DNA of 64,000 bases from Paramecium tetraurelia (GCF_000165425.1 NW_001799021.1:76419-140418), one strand, 5' to 3'. Positions 1 through 12,695 are shown, counted from the first letter of the stretch. Translations and numbers: made by a program. Notes: a model not told the origin generated them from the sequence alone.

Positions 1-1048
1 TGAACATGCTCTCCAATTCCAAAGCCTTTAAGCCAACTGAGTTCATTCTCTCTTCGGCAATTCTGAGATCACTCATCTATTGGACTGTCACAATGTAATC
101 TTGAAATTCCTGTTAGACTGACAATAACTGTTATTATAAGTATTCATTCTTACGAATGTATTACGCTTCCATAGCTTTGAATTCCTTATCCATCTAGATC
201 ATCTAATCTTCAACTTTGATCTTCTGAGCCACAGCCTATTTGAATTGCTCCTTGAACTCTTTGACCTGAGTCTCAATGTAATCGGCACAACTCTTGCCCA
301 TCCATTGCAATTAGATGTCAATCAAGACGATCCAGAATTTGCAAAAGCCTTCCAAAAATATCCCCAATCTGGTATCATGCTTCAAGGCTTCTCGAACACT
401 CTGCACCATAGTGTCAGAGACCAGATTCACAGCATTTTAGACAAAGTGCATCTTGAAATTAAGCACAGGTCTGGTCTATTAATGTAGGGGTTCGATTATT
501 TGTTTGTCCAACTGTTAGAGTGTGTTGAATAGTGTAAAGATGAACTTTTCATCTAAAATGGTCTTGTTTTCACACATCTTGGCTCGTTGAACCTCGTACT
601 GATTTGAATAGAGCATCATTTTGATGGATTGAGGCAATTCGCTCAAATTTTAAATCAACTATTCATGCTCTCTACAGAGGTAACTGTACTATTCATATTA
701 AGCACATATTGGAATATTCTCTGTTTCAGATGGTACCCTAATGCGATGTTCTGTTCGACCCTCCCCTATTAAACTGGCCCATCTAGATTTCCGTTCCTCC
801 TTCTTCAATGATGGACACATTGTTCCTGTGAGGGATCCCTTGGCTCTCTATCTCATGATCTGAGAAATGGTGGCCTTCTAATAAAACATATTGGTTGTTT
901 GGGTTGGCCAATCATTGCGAGCTGTGTTGGATTACTTCTTGAATACGTCCTTAATGGCCTGGGTGAATTCAGCATCGTTGAACATATCGTCAATCTCACC
1001 CAATGATATTTTAGTTTACTTGTTGCCATTTACCTTGCGTGCACTCAT
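1..1048 (-). CDS. Coiled-coil protein, 3' part outside window
   Basis: The frame opens at the ATG complementary to 1046-1048 and stays free of TGA to the left edge, with several TAA/TAG read as Gln, so the C-terminus is missing. The N-terminus begins MSARKVNGNKQTKISLGEID. The rest is charged, Gln-rich and Leu-periodic, typical of coiled coil. No catalytic motif is visible and I do not recognise the family. The start lies only 11 bp from the start of the divergent GTPase gene, so both promoters must be very short or lie inside the neighbouring coding sequence. Confidence 0.75.
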
Positions 1049-1059
1049 TAATTATTATA

Positions 1060-1615
1060 ATGTAAGTTGCATTTAGTGCCATTTGTGTTGGATTAGACAA
1101 CGCTGGCAAAACCAGTCTATTGCGCACACTCTCCAATAGTCAAAGGATGGAGATATTCCCAACACCCACCATGGAGATCCATTATGTCATTTGTCCCAAA
1201 ATAGGGAAGTATTGTCTGGTTTATGATATGTCTGGAAATGGTCGTCATCGATCTAATTGGAGAATTCTCTATCAAGACGTTCAAGCCATGATCTACGTCA
1301 TTGACACCAGCGATTCAGAATACAGGTAGCATACAAAATACATATATCTCTAGATTCCATTTATAAAGACATCTTATTGAAGAGGTTCTTAATGATGATT
1401 TAATCAAAAAAAGTGCGATCCCCATTCTATTCCTATTCAACAAGAACGATAAAAAGAATAGATTCAACAAGGACGATCTCATCAAAGTACTAGGATTGGA
1501 CTCCAAGAAATTCAAAAATAAATTCATTTTCAAAGAGACTACTAGTTTTGAAATTTCAAAATTGAAAGAAGCCATTGATAATCTCACTGATGCACTCTTT
1601 AGCAAAAAATAATGA
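1060..1615 (+). CDS. ARL6: ARL6/BBS3-like small GTPase
   Basis: One 28-nt intron (1326-1353) splits two exons that give 175 residues. The P-loop GLDNAGKT is at residues 11-18, PT of switch I at 34-35, DMSGNGR from residue 56 and NKND at 118-121. The DMSG-G-R motif followed by W, and the AMIYVIDTSD stretch, match ARL6, the GTPase that recruits the BBSome coat to ciliary membranes. Two oddities: the usual switch II Gln (DMSGQG in ARL6) is Asn, which would be expected to lower GTP hydrolysis, and the N-terminal amphipathic helix is nearly absent (P-loop Gly at residue 11). Stop TGA at 1613-1615 after a Gln-coding TAA. An upstream exon that I missed could lengthen the N-terminus. Confidence 0.8.
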
Positions 1616-1787
1616 TTTGTTATTATTATATTTACTAATCATTCATTTATTCATTTCATGACTTGCCTCCCCCAAACAACTCACCTACCTAATTATCCAA
1701 ATTGATGCTATAGCTATGCAAATACATGCACACACCACTTTAAATATATACAAATAATCGTTTATCTAAATTTATTTACTTTATTTC

Positions 1788-2873
1788 TCAAAAGCAGCCA
1801 ATTTAGCAAATCCAATTTACTTATTGTCAATGTCAAAAACTGTTACATGCTTTCTTATGAATGTATCCCCCAGAATCCAATAACTATTTGAACTCTTCGT
1901 AAAAGACAACACACACACTGATACATCAATTTATATGTAGTCACTAGGGTGCAATTGCAAACTCAAATCACCTTCAAAATTTAATTCAAATTCAGGAAAG
2001 TGTGAAAAATCCCCATCAGGACATGAACATTTTATTTAGTATTAGGAATACTGACAAAACTATTTATAATCATCTCTTAAAATTGATAATATTGAAGTAA
2101 ATTGATGAGTAGGTACAACTATCAGAGAAGTTCCAGTATCTATCAATGCTGATACATCCTTAATCAGGACTTTTTTATTCAATTATACATTGTTTAGTTT
2201 AACTGACCATGAATCTGTTTTATCCAATTTAACATACTTTACTTCAGAACTCATGTAATGAGTATCATACCCACCTATGAATAACACACTTGCATTATTG
2301 ATGTGTTCAGGTATCGAATTCAAGAAGAATGCAAAAATGCGCTTATCTATCTAATGTTGATCATACAGGATGTTGATTAACGAATTGAATCCATATTAAT
2401 CTTGTAAACCCAATCCACAAATACCATCAGCTCTCAAATTCTCCAAATTAGTTTATGAATTCACAATCAAAAATTGAAAATTAGAAACTGTGAAATTGGA
2501 GACTTGCAACTAGTCAAAAGCTTTGTTTCCTCCTATTTCCCCTTGACCATATTCCACCTTATATAATTCTTTTGTCATTAAACAATTAGGACTTGATTAG
2601 CAATCAAAAGATGTTTTCTTTGATTGTGTTGGACACGTATTTGAGAATACCTTTATAGTGAGCACATTTTACCCAAAAAATAGAAGAACCTGTATCAAAT
2701 AGCAATTCAAGATCCTATTCCCCTATTTTAATAATTCCCGTGTATTGCATATTCATAAAATTGTTGATCACCAGATTGTTCCTCAGATGTCGATTTGAAT
2801 TAGGAAGTGTAGTCTTATGCAAGTCGATCCTCACATAGGCACTAATTAGTTAAAATAATAAATATAATATCAT
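1788..2873 (-). CDS. Secreted pepsin-type aspartyl protease
   Basis: The protein starts MILYLLFQLISAYV, a short signal peptide, so it should enter the secretory pathway (lysosomal or extracellular). Both catalytic aspartates of the A1 family are present: LLFDTGSSIFW in the N-lobe and SALIDTGTSLIV in the C-lobe. The C-terminus IGFAKLAAF resembles the final strand of the family. A 22-nt intron at 2651-2672 sits just after the first DTGSS region; removing it restores FWVFSNTCP, the expected sequence with the first disulfide Cys. The remaining length is not a multiple of three, so at least one more intron exists. About 350 residues, shorter than zymogens with long propeptides. The start codon is 5 bp from the divergent PLAA start. 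Confidence 0.9.
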
Positions 2874-2878
2874 TAATT

Positions 2879-5195
2879 ATGGAAGCATCGCAATATAAAT
2901 TGAGTCAAACAATAGCAGCACACAATGGAATAGTGAGATCAACCTCAATTTAAGGGGATTAATTATTGACATGTAAGGACATCATCAAAGTTCCTAATAG
3001 GTTCAGGTGATAAGACTGCAAAGTTGTACGAACTGAAGGATAATTAGTATCAATAAGTGACTTTGATATCTTTCTTCGAGAAATTCATTTATGCCTCATG
3101 TGCAAGAGTGAATGGAGGATATGCAGTTGGACAAGATAAGCAAATATATTTGTTAGACAATGAGGGGAATCTCCTTGGTATTTTAGATGGACATGAATAA
3201 TAAGTGTGTTCTTTAAAGAGCATTTCAAAAGACGTACATTCAATCATCATCAAATTAAGTTACTAATATCTGGATCCTGGGATGCAACTGCTATTATATG
3301 GGATATCAGTTAAATGAAGTAACTTTATAGATTGAGTGGACATAAATATGGTGTGGCAGTATACGGGGATGAAAATTTAAATGTTCTAACTGGCTCATAA
3401 GATGGAGTTCTGCATTCCTGGTCCAAGGAAACTAAAATCAAGAGCGTAGAAGCTCATGAGGATATCATCAGAGAAATCCTACCTTCTCCCTTTGGTGGCT
3501 ATTTAACTTGCTCTAATGATGAAACGATTAAACTCTGGTCTAAAGATCTTGAATTGATTTAAACCTTTTTAGGGCATAAAAGCTTTGTTTTTACAATGAA
3601 ATATCACATGGATCAAGTGATTAGCGGAGGGGAGGATAGATTAGTAATTATCTGGAATTTAGATGGTACTTCCAAATAAACCATTTAATTGCCTGATACT
3701 GTGTGGACTGTAACTATCAATAATAATAATGATATTGTTGTTGGAACAGCTGATGGTAAGGTCAGAGTATTTACTTCTGATCCAGCGAGATATTCCTCTT
3801 AGAAAGAAATTGAAGAGCTAAAGCAGGAATAAGCCTCTTTATCCAATGCCAAGTAGGAAGGAGCAATATCTGAAGAAGAAGTGCAGAAATTGCCAGGAAT
3901 AGATAAACTGACTATGATGGCAGGAAAGAATGATGGGGAAGTTAGATTATTTTTAAATGGAGATAAACCTTAGGCATATATTTGGAGTGCAGCCAATAAG
4001 AATTGGTAAATGATTGGTGGGGAGGAGTCAAGCTAAAAGAAGATCTTTTATGGAGACAAATACTTTGAGGCTGGAGAGTATGATCATATCTTTGATGTGG
4101 AGGATGGCAATGGAATTGCTAAACTCATGCCCTATAATGAAGGGGAAAACCTTTATGTCACAGCTGAGAAGTTTTGTTTAAGGGAAGGATACTCTAAAAA
4201 TTACATTTAGTAAATAGTTGAATTCTTGAAATATCATACATCCTTTGGGTAATCGCAAAGGTAAAAGAAATAAGAGTTGGAAACTATGAATGAATAATAA
4301 TATGATTAGGAGCAAATATTATAATAAGAATAGGCTAAAAACCAGCTTGATTATCAGTATATTCCTTACACTAAATGCACCTATTATGAGAATATGAATT
4401 TACAAGGTTTGAGTCAGAAACTGTTTGAGTTCAATGCTTTAATGTCTGAAGAGCTTAGATTAACGGAGAATGAAACTTTAATATTCAATAAAGGCATTGA
4501 TAACTTAGGACAAATATCTATGTAAAAAGCTGTCGATATCGAAAATTCTGTTAGTCTCATATTCGTTGAGAAATTATTAAAGTGGGATGCCCAATACTTA
4601 TCTCCAGTTTATGATTTCTTTAGGATCTTTTCCCTTCATCATAGCAGCGAATAACTTTTCGCGGATCAAGAAAAAGGCATGAGTCTGTTCTTGAATATTG
4701 TCACTATAGCCAATATATAACCTCCCAATGCTGTCCTTATAGGATTGGCTTTGTAAACATTATGTAATTGCTTAAAACATAATACTAATTCTTGTGCTAT
4801 CCTCTATCATTTAAGAATAGTTAAAGATATTATTCAGAGTCTATTAGATACTGATGAAGATGTAAACATATTTTATAATCTAGACTGTCCACCTACTTAG
4901 TAATCTCATTCTCAATTTATCTATTGGAATATATTAGGGAAACGAATTGATTGACAAAGCAAGTGAGATATTATCCGAATCGATAGTTACATTTTTATAG
5001 TATAAACAAAGAGATGCTGAAACAATTGCTAAATTAGTGACTGCACTTGGTAATTTATTGAGATCTCCTGCTTAATAAATTAGAGAACAATGTAAGAAAA
5101 TCAGTTATGGTTTTATTCAATCATTGATGATTGATACAAATAATTAAGACACACTTAAATGTTTGGAAGACGTTAAGTTGAGTATGTAAATTTGA
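2879..5195 (+). CDS. PLAA: PLAA/Doa1/Ufd3: WD40-PFU-PUL ubiquitin adaptor
   Basis: Three introns (28 nt near 2968; 26 nt at 3234-3259; 22 nt at 4862-4883) leave exactly 747 codons. Residues 1 to about 290 are WD40 repeats (LLISGSWDATAIIWD; SGGEDRLVIIWNLDG). A PFU domain follows (KLTMMAGKNDGEVRLF, AYIWSAANKNWQMIGG), which binds ubiquitin in the family. The last 250 residues are an all-helical PUL domain, which binds the Cdc48/p97 C-terminus. Known role: ubiquitin homeostasis and membrane-protein degradation with Cdc48. The order and spacing fit human PLAA and yeast Doa1. The WD40 part is preceded by only about 5 residues, so the start is well fixed. Confidence 0.93.
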
Positions 5196-5379
5196 ATATT
5201 ATAAACTCTGGAATAATATATGAATAATTTTTATTAGACTCTCAGTTAAGCCACCATTTCTAAATGTATTAAAATTTAAATTAAATGAAAATAATTAACA
5301 CAGCATAAACTTATATTGATTACATTACTCTAAAAGGTCTTATTTAAATTAATTAAAATATTTAAGATATAGTTAAGTT

Positions 5380-7359
5380 TCAAACTAAAATTTCATAAAC
5401 ATTATATTAATTAGAATCAACATCCCAAAGAACCATATATTAGCCATCTTTAGAGAGAGAACCATAATTAAATTCTGATTAGCATTAAATTGGATCAGCC
5501 ATGATCTTCAGATTTCCATCTAATTACTTTCTGAGAATGAACACAGTTGAATTGTGTCTGATGACTATTATGTTTTTTGGTTTATTATATTAAATAGGAA
5601 ATAAATTCCAATCTTACTTCTAATTATTTAACAATAGCTAATTCTCAGGTTTTTCTTGAAACCTAAAGTTTGACCCTTCAAAGAAATGGACTCTCCCTTA
5701 ATTTTGCTATAGCCAGATAAATTCAGTATCACTTAAGAATTTAATTTATCTACCGATATCTTGAACTGATTATTTCAGAACATCTTTAAATTTCCAGATG
5801 CCTTACTATTTCCCCCAAATCAATATATTTTAGTCTTCGCTACATGATATCATACATGTTTCAGAATCATTCATACTCAAACTTAATAGTTTATGTTGAT
5901 GTTTAAATAAAGAGTATTCATAAACTAGGTTATTCTCCTTAAAATCTAGTTTCCAAATTACGATGGATTTATCCAGACTTCCAGTTATTAACTGAGTCTC
6001 ATCGTGATTCACAATCATGCACCTCAGGCCAAATCTATGCTGTTTGAATTGCTTTGAAGACTTCCATCCAAAATTATAGTCCTATTACCAACATACAATT
6101 GAGCCATCTTCATTCCCACAACCTGAAATGAAGGAATTTGAATAATTACTAAAGAGTAGACATGATACATCATCGATATGCTTTTATAAAATAGATCCTA
6201 AGGTTAGGCGTCCTTTATTAAAATCCCAAACTTTAATATTTTTGCCACTTGTTGAAATCATGATCGAAGTATCCTTATTGAATTATATGGCATAACAGCA
6301 ATCTTTTTGTATAATTTCAGTGTTAATCAATTTATGAAGAATAAAATCATTGGAAACAGATTACCTTTGGAGACCCTTTAAATTATTGGTTAATACGCCT
6401 TGAATGCAATTTGTAAGCTTCGACTTAAATTCTTTTCTCATTATGATAACTTAATCATTTCCTATTTCATGTATTTTTTCAATCAACTTATTTAAAGATC
6501 CTTCATTTATAAGCAAATCCAAATTCTGAACACTCTTAAAATATTCCCCATTCTGTTACGATATGCGATTTGTTAATTCTGATTCTAAGTGATGTATAGA
6601 TTAGGATAGGCGTTGTCTTAATCTTATTAAGTTTGTTAATTGCTCTATTATTTCTGATTAGATTCCTTTGTTTTATTCTGAAGAATTAACTATCATTTCC
6701 TTAATATTAGTGAATTCCTAATCACAAATATTGTTTTGCTTCATCCTTTCTATTTTCTCAATTACAGTTCTGCATTGATTCTCAACATAGAGTTGTTGAA
6801 TAGCATCTTCAATATTAACTTTCGATAATTAAAGAAGTGTCTAATAACAAGGATCAAATTTATTAAGACTATTAAATGGAGTGATTAGAGAATTCAAACC
6901 AGGTAAATATTACTAAGTGATGTTTAGAAACCGATAATTTACTTCATTTAAATCCTCATCATGAATATTACCCTAGTAGTTATTGAATGATTGGTCAAAT
7001 CTCTGAATAAATTCTTTATTTTATTGTTATTATAAATTTTATAACCATTACAGTGCTTTGAGATTAGTTTATTCACAAACATCTTTAATTTCAACCTGTA
7101 ATAACTTAAAGTATTAAATGAATGTATTTAAATGCAGAATGCTTTGTAGCAAAATTTAATTTGAATATTTTGATGTCTAATTATAATTCTTAGTAGCTTG
7201 AGCAAATGCAATGGATATGTTAATTAATTGAGTCTAATCTTAATGCTCATTCAAACATAGATGGCACAATAATCTTTACGTAGGGTTGATCGAAGGATCA
7301 TTAATAATTTTAATTGCTTGAAGGTTGTGTTTACATAATAGGGCACTTTCTAATTCCAT
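5380..7359 (-). CDS. Large WD40-repeat protein with N-terminal Cys/His motif and coiled coil
   Basis: The span is 660 codons with no intron needed. The N-terminus begins MELESALLCKHNLQAIKIIN and carries a CHLCLNEH cluster about 33 residues in, possibly a metal site. A long Gln/Leu-rich helical middle follows. From about residue 330 there are WD40 blades on the minus strand, for example MIVNHDETQLITGSLDKS (ORF region 5830-6018) with IVIWKLD and a final MVLWDVDSN. Known biology gives only a scaffold role. The gene is convergent with PLAA, 184 bp away. The architecture resembles a multi-copy ciliate family, but that is from memory and unproven here. Confidence 0.85.
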
Positions 7360-7627
7360 GATTAAAATGTTTATATATTTAATTGTTATCAAGGTAATTT
7401 TACATGTATAGAAATATCTTGCTTAACATATCGTTACCTTTGTTACAAGATAACTTAATGGATATTAATAAATAAATTAGAGCAAAATCTCATAAGTTTA
7501 AGGATAATCTAATTCATTACATAATATATCCATTATACCTATGATGTGAACTTAAAATACACTTAAGATAATTTAATATGGATTTTTGGTATTATAATAA
7601 AATTGATCATAATTCTATTAAGAAATA

Positions 7628-8551
7628 ATGAAGTCTGTCATAATTCCTTTTAAAGATTTTGATGTTATCTGTTCGTACAATCACAAAATTCCTGCTGCTT
7701 ATATACTGAAGTATGGAAAAGAAGAACCCACCTATATATGCAAAGATTGCTTATCTATTTACACACTACCCAAAAATGCCATAAATGTTGGCGAGGTTGT
7801 GGAAAAGTGTAGACAATAAAAGCAGAGGTATTGTAAATTAGTTGACCCATTATTCGAAGAATATAAAAAATGTATCCAACAACTATCGGTTAATCTCTTC
7901 GATTTCAAATCATAAATAGTATAATAGATAGATTAATCGATAACGACAACAAGGCTGTGGTTAGAAGAATTGGAAGTACTCTAATCGAAAGAGCTGATAT
8001 TAGATTACAAGTATTAGTCATAATAATTTCATTTAAATTGCGAAGAGTATGAACTAAAAGAATTCATTCGAATTGAGTAGATGATACTCAAGTGCAACAA
8101 ATCTTATTTTTTAAAATTAACCCAGTATTTAGAAGATTATGTCAATATAGATTAATTTTAGCCATGCTAACAAATAATAAATAATTGTTTAGATAATTCT
8201 AAATTAGATGGGTTTCTTTCTTAATAAAAAGAATTTGACGACAATCAAACCTATGCAATTTCAAAAAGTCCAAATAAATGGTTTCTTCAAGGGAACATCG
8301 ATCCCATTTCGGATGATATTAAAAACCACTTAAAAAATTGGAGGACTTATAATTTGAACACTGAACTGATGAGATACTTCTACTTTGATATGAATAACAA
8401 CCAATATTTCCTTTCACATTTGTTCCCAAATTTCTTTTAGAGTTAATTTTGTGAGTATAGTGTTAGATTAAATCCTCAGGAAAGAAATGAAATTATAAAA
8501 GATAAGACAGTAATTCCCATTCACTTAAATTTAGGTACTTAATTAAATTGA
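7628..8551 (+). CDS. Unknown protein with N-terminal Cys-pair motif
   Basis: 308 codons ending at TGA 8549-8551. The N-terminus has CSYNHKI and YICKDCL, a possible zinc-binding pattern like a partial B-box or RING, followed by helical, Gln-rich sequence and a C-terminal part containing NKWFLQGNIDPISDD. The region upstream has an ATG at 7578 that hits TGA after 17 codons, so 7628 is the better start. I do not recognise the family. A 19-nt intron (8535-8553) would fuse this frame in phase to the next one (8565-8924), so it may be the front of a longer gene. Confidence 0.65.
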
Positions 8552-8564
8552 AGAGCATCTTTAA

Positions 8565-8924
8565 ATGTTTCTTTGTTACTTGGGAGTGAAATTGGTTGGA
8601 GACTAAGTAGCATTGATTGATAAGAATCGATGGGAGGAATATCGGAAAGTCAAGAATAATAAGTCAGGCTTATAAAGAGTGATATCTTCTTTGAGTGTCT
8701 TAAATCAACGTAAAATTGCCTTGTAGCTCGTCGCTTTTACTAAAGAAATCAATTTCGAATATAAAGAGACGTTCATCAACTACGATCTTTTGAAAGAGGA
8801 AGGCAACACGAGCGAACAGGCGTTGACATTTTAGGATGCGAAAGGATATTACTTATAAGACGATTTGATGAAAAATAAATGGGCAACATTTACGATTCTG
8901 ACGAATCAAAATTTAGATGAGTGA
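8565..8924 (+). CDS. Small hypothetical protein or 3' exon of the preceding gene
   Basis: A 120-codon frame beginning MFLCYLGVKLVGDQ, with no recognised domain. It starts only 13 bp after the stop of the upstream gene on the same strand, which is tighter than other tandem pairs here. Its upstream codons are open, and removing a GT...AG segment at 8535-8553 puts it in frame with the upstream protein. I therefore think it is about equally likely to be the last exon of that gene. Composition (charged, Gln-containing) looks like real coding sequence. Confidence 0.5.
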
Positions 8925-9053
8925 GATATTCCATTAAGTATATTGTATTTTTCTCCTGTGGTAATTATATACCAAAATATGACAGGGGAGATATTATATC
9001 AATATATATTTAGTTTTAATTATTTTTAATTATTATAATTTAATATTATCAAC

Positions 9054-11271
9054 ATGTTGCAGTAATATTTGAATATGGGATTCACTTAGTAATAGATTAT
9101 CAAAGCATAACAGATTTGCAAGTAGAATCGAAACATAGAGATCTTGGATGTGCTTTTAAAGAAAATGTGTAGTCTCCAATTAAGGAGTAATCCCAATCCC
9201 AGATTTTGAGAGAATTGTCATTTGATGTTTTGACTCCTGATCAGCGGTTGCGATAAAAGGGAAAGCCTGTGGGATTGAAAAATCTGGCAAATGGTTTTTG
9301 TGATATCTATGTTAGTTTGCTATTTGAATTCTCTGATTCAGACTTATTTTCATAACCCAATCTTTGTGAAGGAGATACTGAGCTTTAAATACCCAGTGCA
9401 ATTGAATTTTGAGGATCTCTTAAATAAGAACGAGGCAAAGGCAAAGCGGATAAAATCATCAATCGATTTGGTTGTGCATTTGTAGAGGTTTGCAAGAATT
9501 ATAATTTTAGACTGTTTGCTTACTTAGTTCACACAGACAGAAAGTACGTGGATCCTTACAGAGTGTTCTTGAATGTAGTAGATGAATTTGGTAATAGGTT
9601 TTAATTGGGAGATTAGAAGGATTGGGCGGAGTTCAATTTATAATTTATAACATGCATCGATGAGGGATTGAAATATCACGAGAATAAAATAATGGATGCT
9701 GAAATTTAGAACAAAGATGAGAGTGGTGACATGCATGAATCAGATTAGTATTAGAATGAGAAAAATAAATCTGGCACTACTTTAACGAGATCGATGATAT
9801 TATTAGATGAGAACAAGGCCAAATTGATAGAATAATAGCCATTGCAATCACAGCCTTAGAATTAGACAATAATCAATAGATTATTCTTTGGAAAAACCAA
9901 AGAGTATATTACACATCCCAATCAGAGAAATTAGAGTGAGGAACAAGAGTAAATATTTTTGTAGATTATATTGAATGTGAAGAATAGGAGTTTATATTAA
10001 GCTTGGGAGGCAAATAACTCTTTTTTGATAGAGGGTTATCGCAATGGAAGTGAAGTGATTGAGGTGGCCGAAAAAACCATTTGGATCACTTAGATTCCTG
10101 ATTCCTTACTATTTCAAATACAAAGAGTGGGGTATGATCCAGAGAGAGGACTGATCAAAATGAATGATGAATTTCGATTTGAGAAGGAGATCTATGCTGA
10201 TAGATTCCTTTTGGAGAACAGACAAAAGGTTATAGAAACGTAATAGCAATTAAATGAACTCAAAATTGAATAGGCCAAATTACTGTTTCAGATGGATAAG
10301 TATTAAAACTTAGGAGGCATTTCTATGCTAACCATCTTAAATACAGCTACTAAGTATGTTAAGGAGGTGAAACCAGATGATGAGATCATGCAATAAAGGA
10401 TTGAGCAATGTAGATTAAGTATTCAAATGATTTTATAGAAATTTCAGTTTCAATTGGATGAAATTAATTAGAAGATTGAAGACTTGTATGCTATAATGAA
10501 AAAATATAAGTATTTTCTTTAAAGCATTTTAATACATGAAGGGGCGGCAGAGTCTGGCCATTATTATACTTATATTTATAATCCATTTTTGAAGCATTGG
10601 TTTAAGTTCAATGATATCAATGTAACTTAGGTGAGTGAGGAGAAGGTGTTGCGTGATGCCTATGGAGATGGAAAATCGAAAACAAATGCCTATTGTTTGA
10701 TCTATTAACGTTCTGATCATTTTGAACCTCAATCTTATTCAGATTATACGAACAATTCCGTTTATGCTCAGTACATCCAATAGAATCTATATGAAGAGGT
10801 CACAAATGACAACAAAAAGTTTTCAATTGAATAAAAAGAATATGAACTTGTGGAATTAGGAGATTTGGTAGTTGAAATCTATAATGTGTAATTCCAATAA
10901 GTAAATGAAATGGCTAGGAAATTTAAAAATAGAAATGGTAATCCACTCAACAATTTTCCAACCTATTTGCGCACTCTGCTAGATCAGATGAATGATCTAG
11001 TCAAGTGGAGCATTTTGGATTATGCCATCAGAGAAGCATCTCAAGGCAAAAGGAATTTGAGAGATTACCAAGAATAATTGATCTTTCAATAAAGGTGTAT
11101 ATCTATTATATTGATCCTAGAATCAAATACAATTTTGAATAATTGAGTCAATTCAAAGTGCCATCCAAGTACGATATTGACAAGCAAACCATCAAACATC
11201 TTCAGTATTACTATCTGTAATATATATCATCACTCAGAATCACTGCAATACAATAGTTTCAGCATATTTGA
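9054..11271 (+). CDS. Ubiquitin-specific protease (USP/UBP) with inserted coiled coil
   Basis: Four introns were found: 23 nt at 9150-9172, 22 nt at 9294-9315, 23 nt at 9488-9510 and 26 nt near 11096, leaving 708 codons. The N-terminus resembles a UBA helix bundle (LNMGFTQQQI). The Cys box GLKNLANVCYLNSLIQ places the catalytic Cys at about residue 74 and is visible only after splicing out the second intron. The His box GAAESGHYYTYIYNP, followed by KHWFKFNDINV, places the catalytic His at about residue 480. The roughly 400 residues between exceed the usual core and include a Gln-rich coiled coil; this split layout recalls USP25/USP28/Ubp2. About 220 residues follow the His box. Role: cleavage of ubiquitin from proteins. 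Confidence 0.92.
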
Positions 11272-11294
11272 ATTATTTTTAATTATATTATAAA

Positions 11295-12695
11295 ATGGTT
11301 TCAGCATATTCAGTTGGGAATGGCAAAAGATCCAATGAAGTTCAACAAGGACCTGACACCCCAGGACCTGGACAATACTCTGGAGACAAGAAACAAAAAT
11401 ACACTCCTCCCAGTTTCAAGTACCAATCCTCATTATAATAGGATTCCACAAGCACAAAGATAAACGTTTCAATCAAGTTTCACTCCAGGACCAGGAGCAT
11501 ATGCTTCTTCTGATGTATACTCTCTCTCTAACTTAGAACCTACTCAAAGGACCCAAGTTTTCATTTGCTGGCAAAAAACAATAATCGGTTACCTCCTTTT
11601 AACCTGGACCAGGGGCTTACAATCTAAAACCGACTAAACAAGCTCCTTTATACAGTTTCGGAGGCAAATATGGAAGCCATCCTGATGATTAACAACCAGG
11701 ACCAGGAGAATACTAATTAAGCAAATAATTGGATGCTCCATCCATGAAGTAACACTAATCATCATTTTCTTAGATTTCCTCAATCCAAGAGAGATGATCC
11801 TCATTTGGAAAAAGTACCTGGACCAGGAAGTATCATTACTAATTTTATTAATTACAAGCCTACAAGCAAGAAAGATCGGAATCTGCTCCCAAGTACCGTT
11901 TTGGCAATGCCCAAAGAAGAGGACTCTATGACAACGAACTTGGAAAAGTGCCAGGACGTATGTTAACTCAGTATTTAATCATATAGCTGGATAATACAAT
12001 TATTAGTCATAATTTGAGTCTATCCAACCTAAGGGTTTTACTTTAGTCTCTAGGAAAGAATAATCTTCATAATAACTTGTTGTCCCAGGGCCTGGAGCAT
12101 ATGATCCATAACCAGTTAAAAGACCTCCTTCCTGTAAGATTGGCAAGTCAATGAGAGGATTATAGTTTGCCAATCCTAATCCAGGACCAGGAGAATATGA
12201 ACCTTAAATTGACACAGTTCGACCCTAATCAGCCATGGTCAGAGTAGGATCAGCCTCGAGGAGACCACTGAATGATGTTAAAGGAGTTCCTGGACCTGGA
12301 ACTTATGATTTACCATCCAAAATGGTTGAAGGGCCATAAGTTAAAATATTGGGTCATAAATACGATCCTGTTTAGGCTCAAAAGGATTAGGTACCAGGAC
12401 CTGGTTAATATGAACGTCCCATTATGTAAAGGCCATAATCAGCCAAGTAATTGTTAACTCAAACTATAATTTCAGAATTGGTACTTCCAGAAGACAAGAT
12501 CTTAATTCCACTTTAGATGTTCCAGGACCTGGTCAATACAAAACTAAGGAAAAATTAGGAGGGCCTTCTTGGGGATTTGGAACAGGTAAACGACCACCTT
12601 TGAATCCTAAAAATGACACTCCTGGACCTGGTGGATACGACTAAGGAAATGAATTTGGGTCCGTACCAAAATATGCTATGAAGAAAATACCATGA
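11295..12695 (+). CDS. SHIPPO/STPG repeat axonemal protein (many PGPGxY repeats)
   Basis: The frame, with small introns I did not all place, repeats the motif PGPG-x-Y about every 30-45 residues, starting with DTPGPGQYSG and ending with DTPGPGGYDQ before the TGA at 12693-12695. These sperm-tail PG-rich repeats occur in ODF3/CIMAP-type proteins on flagellar microtubules. Local frame changes between repeats (for example near 11460-11480) indicate short introns. The start MVSAYSVGNGKRSNE is 23 bp after the USP stop. A second, shorter SHIPPO gene lies at 14473, separated by the HDAC gene. Role in cilia is inferred from the family. Confidence 0.85.
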
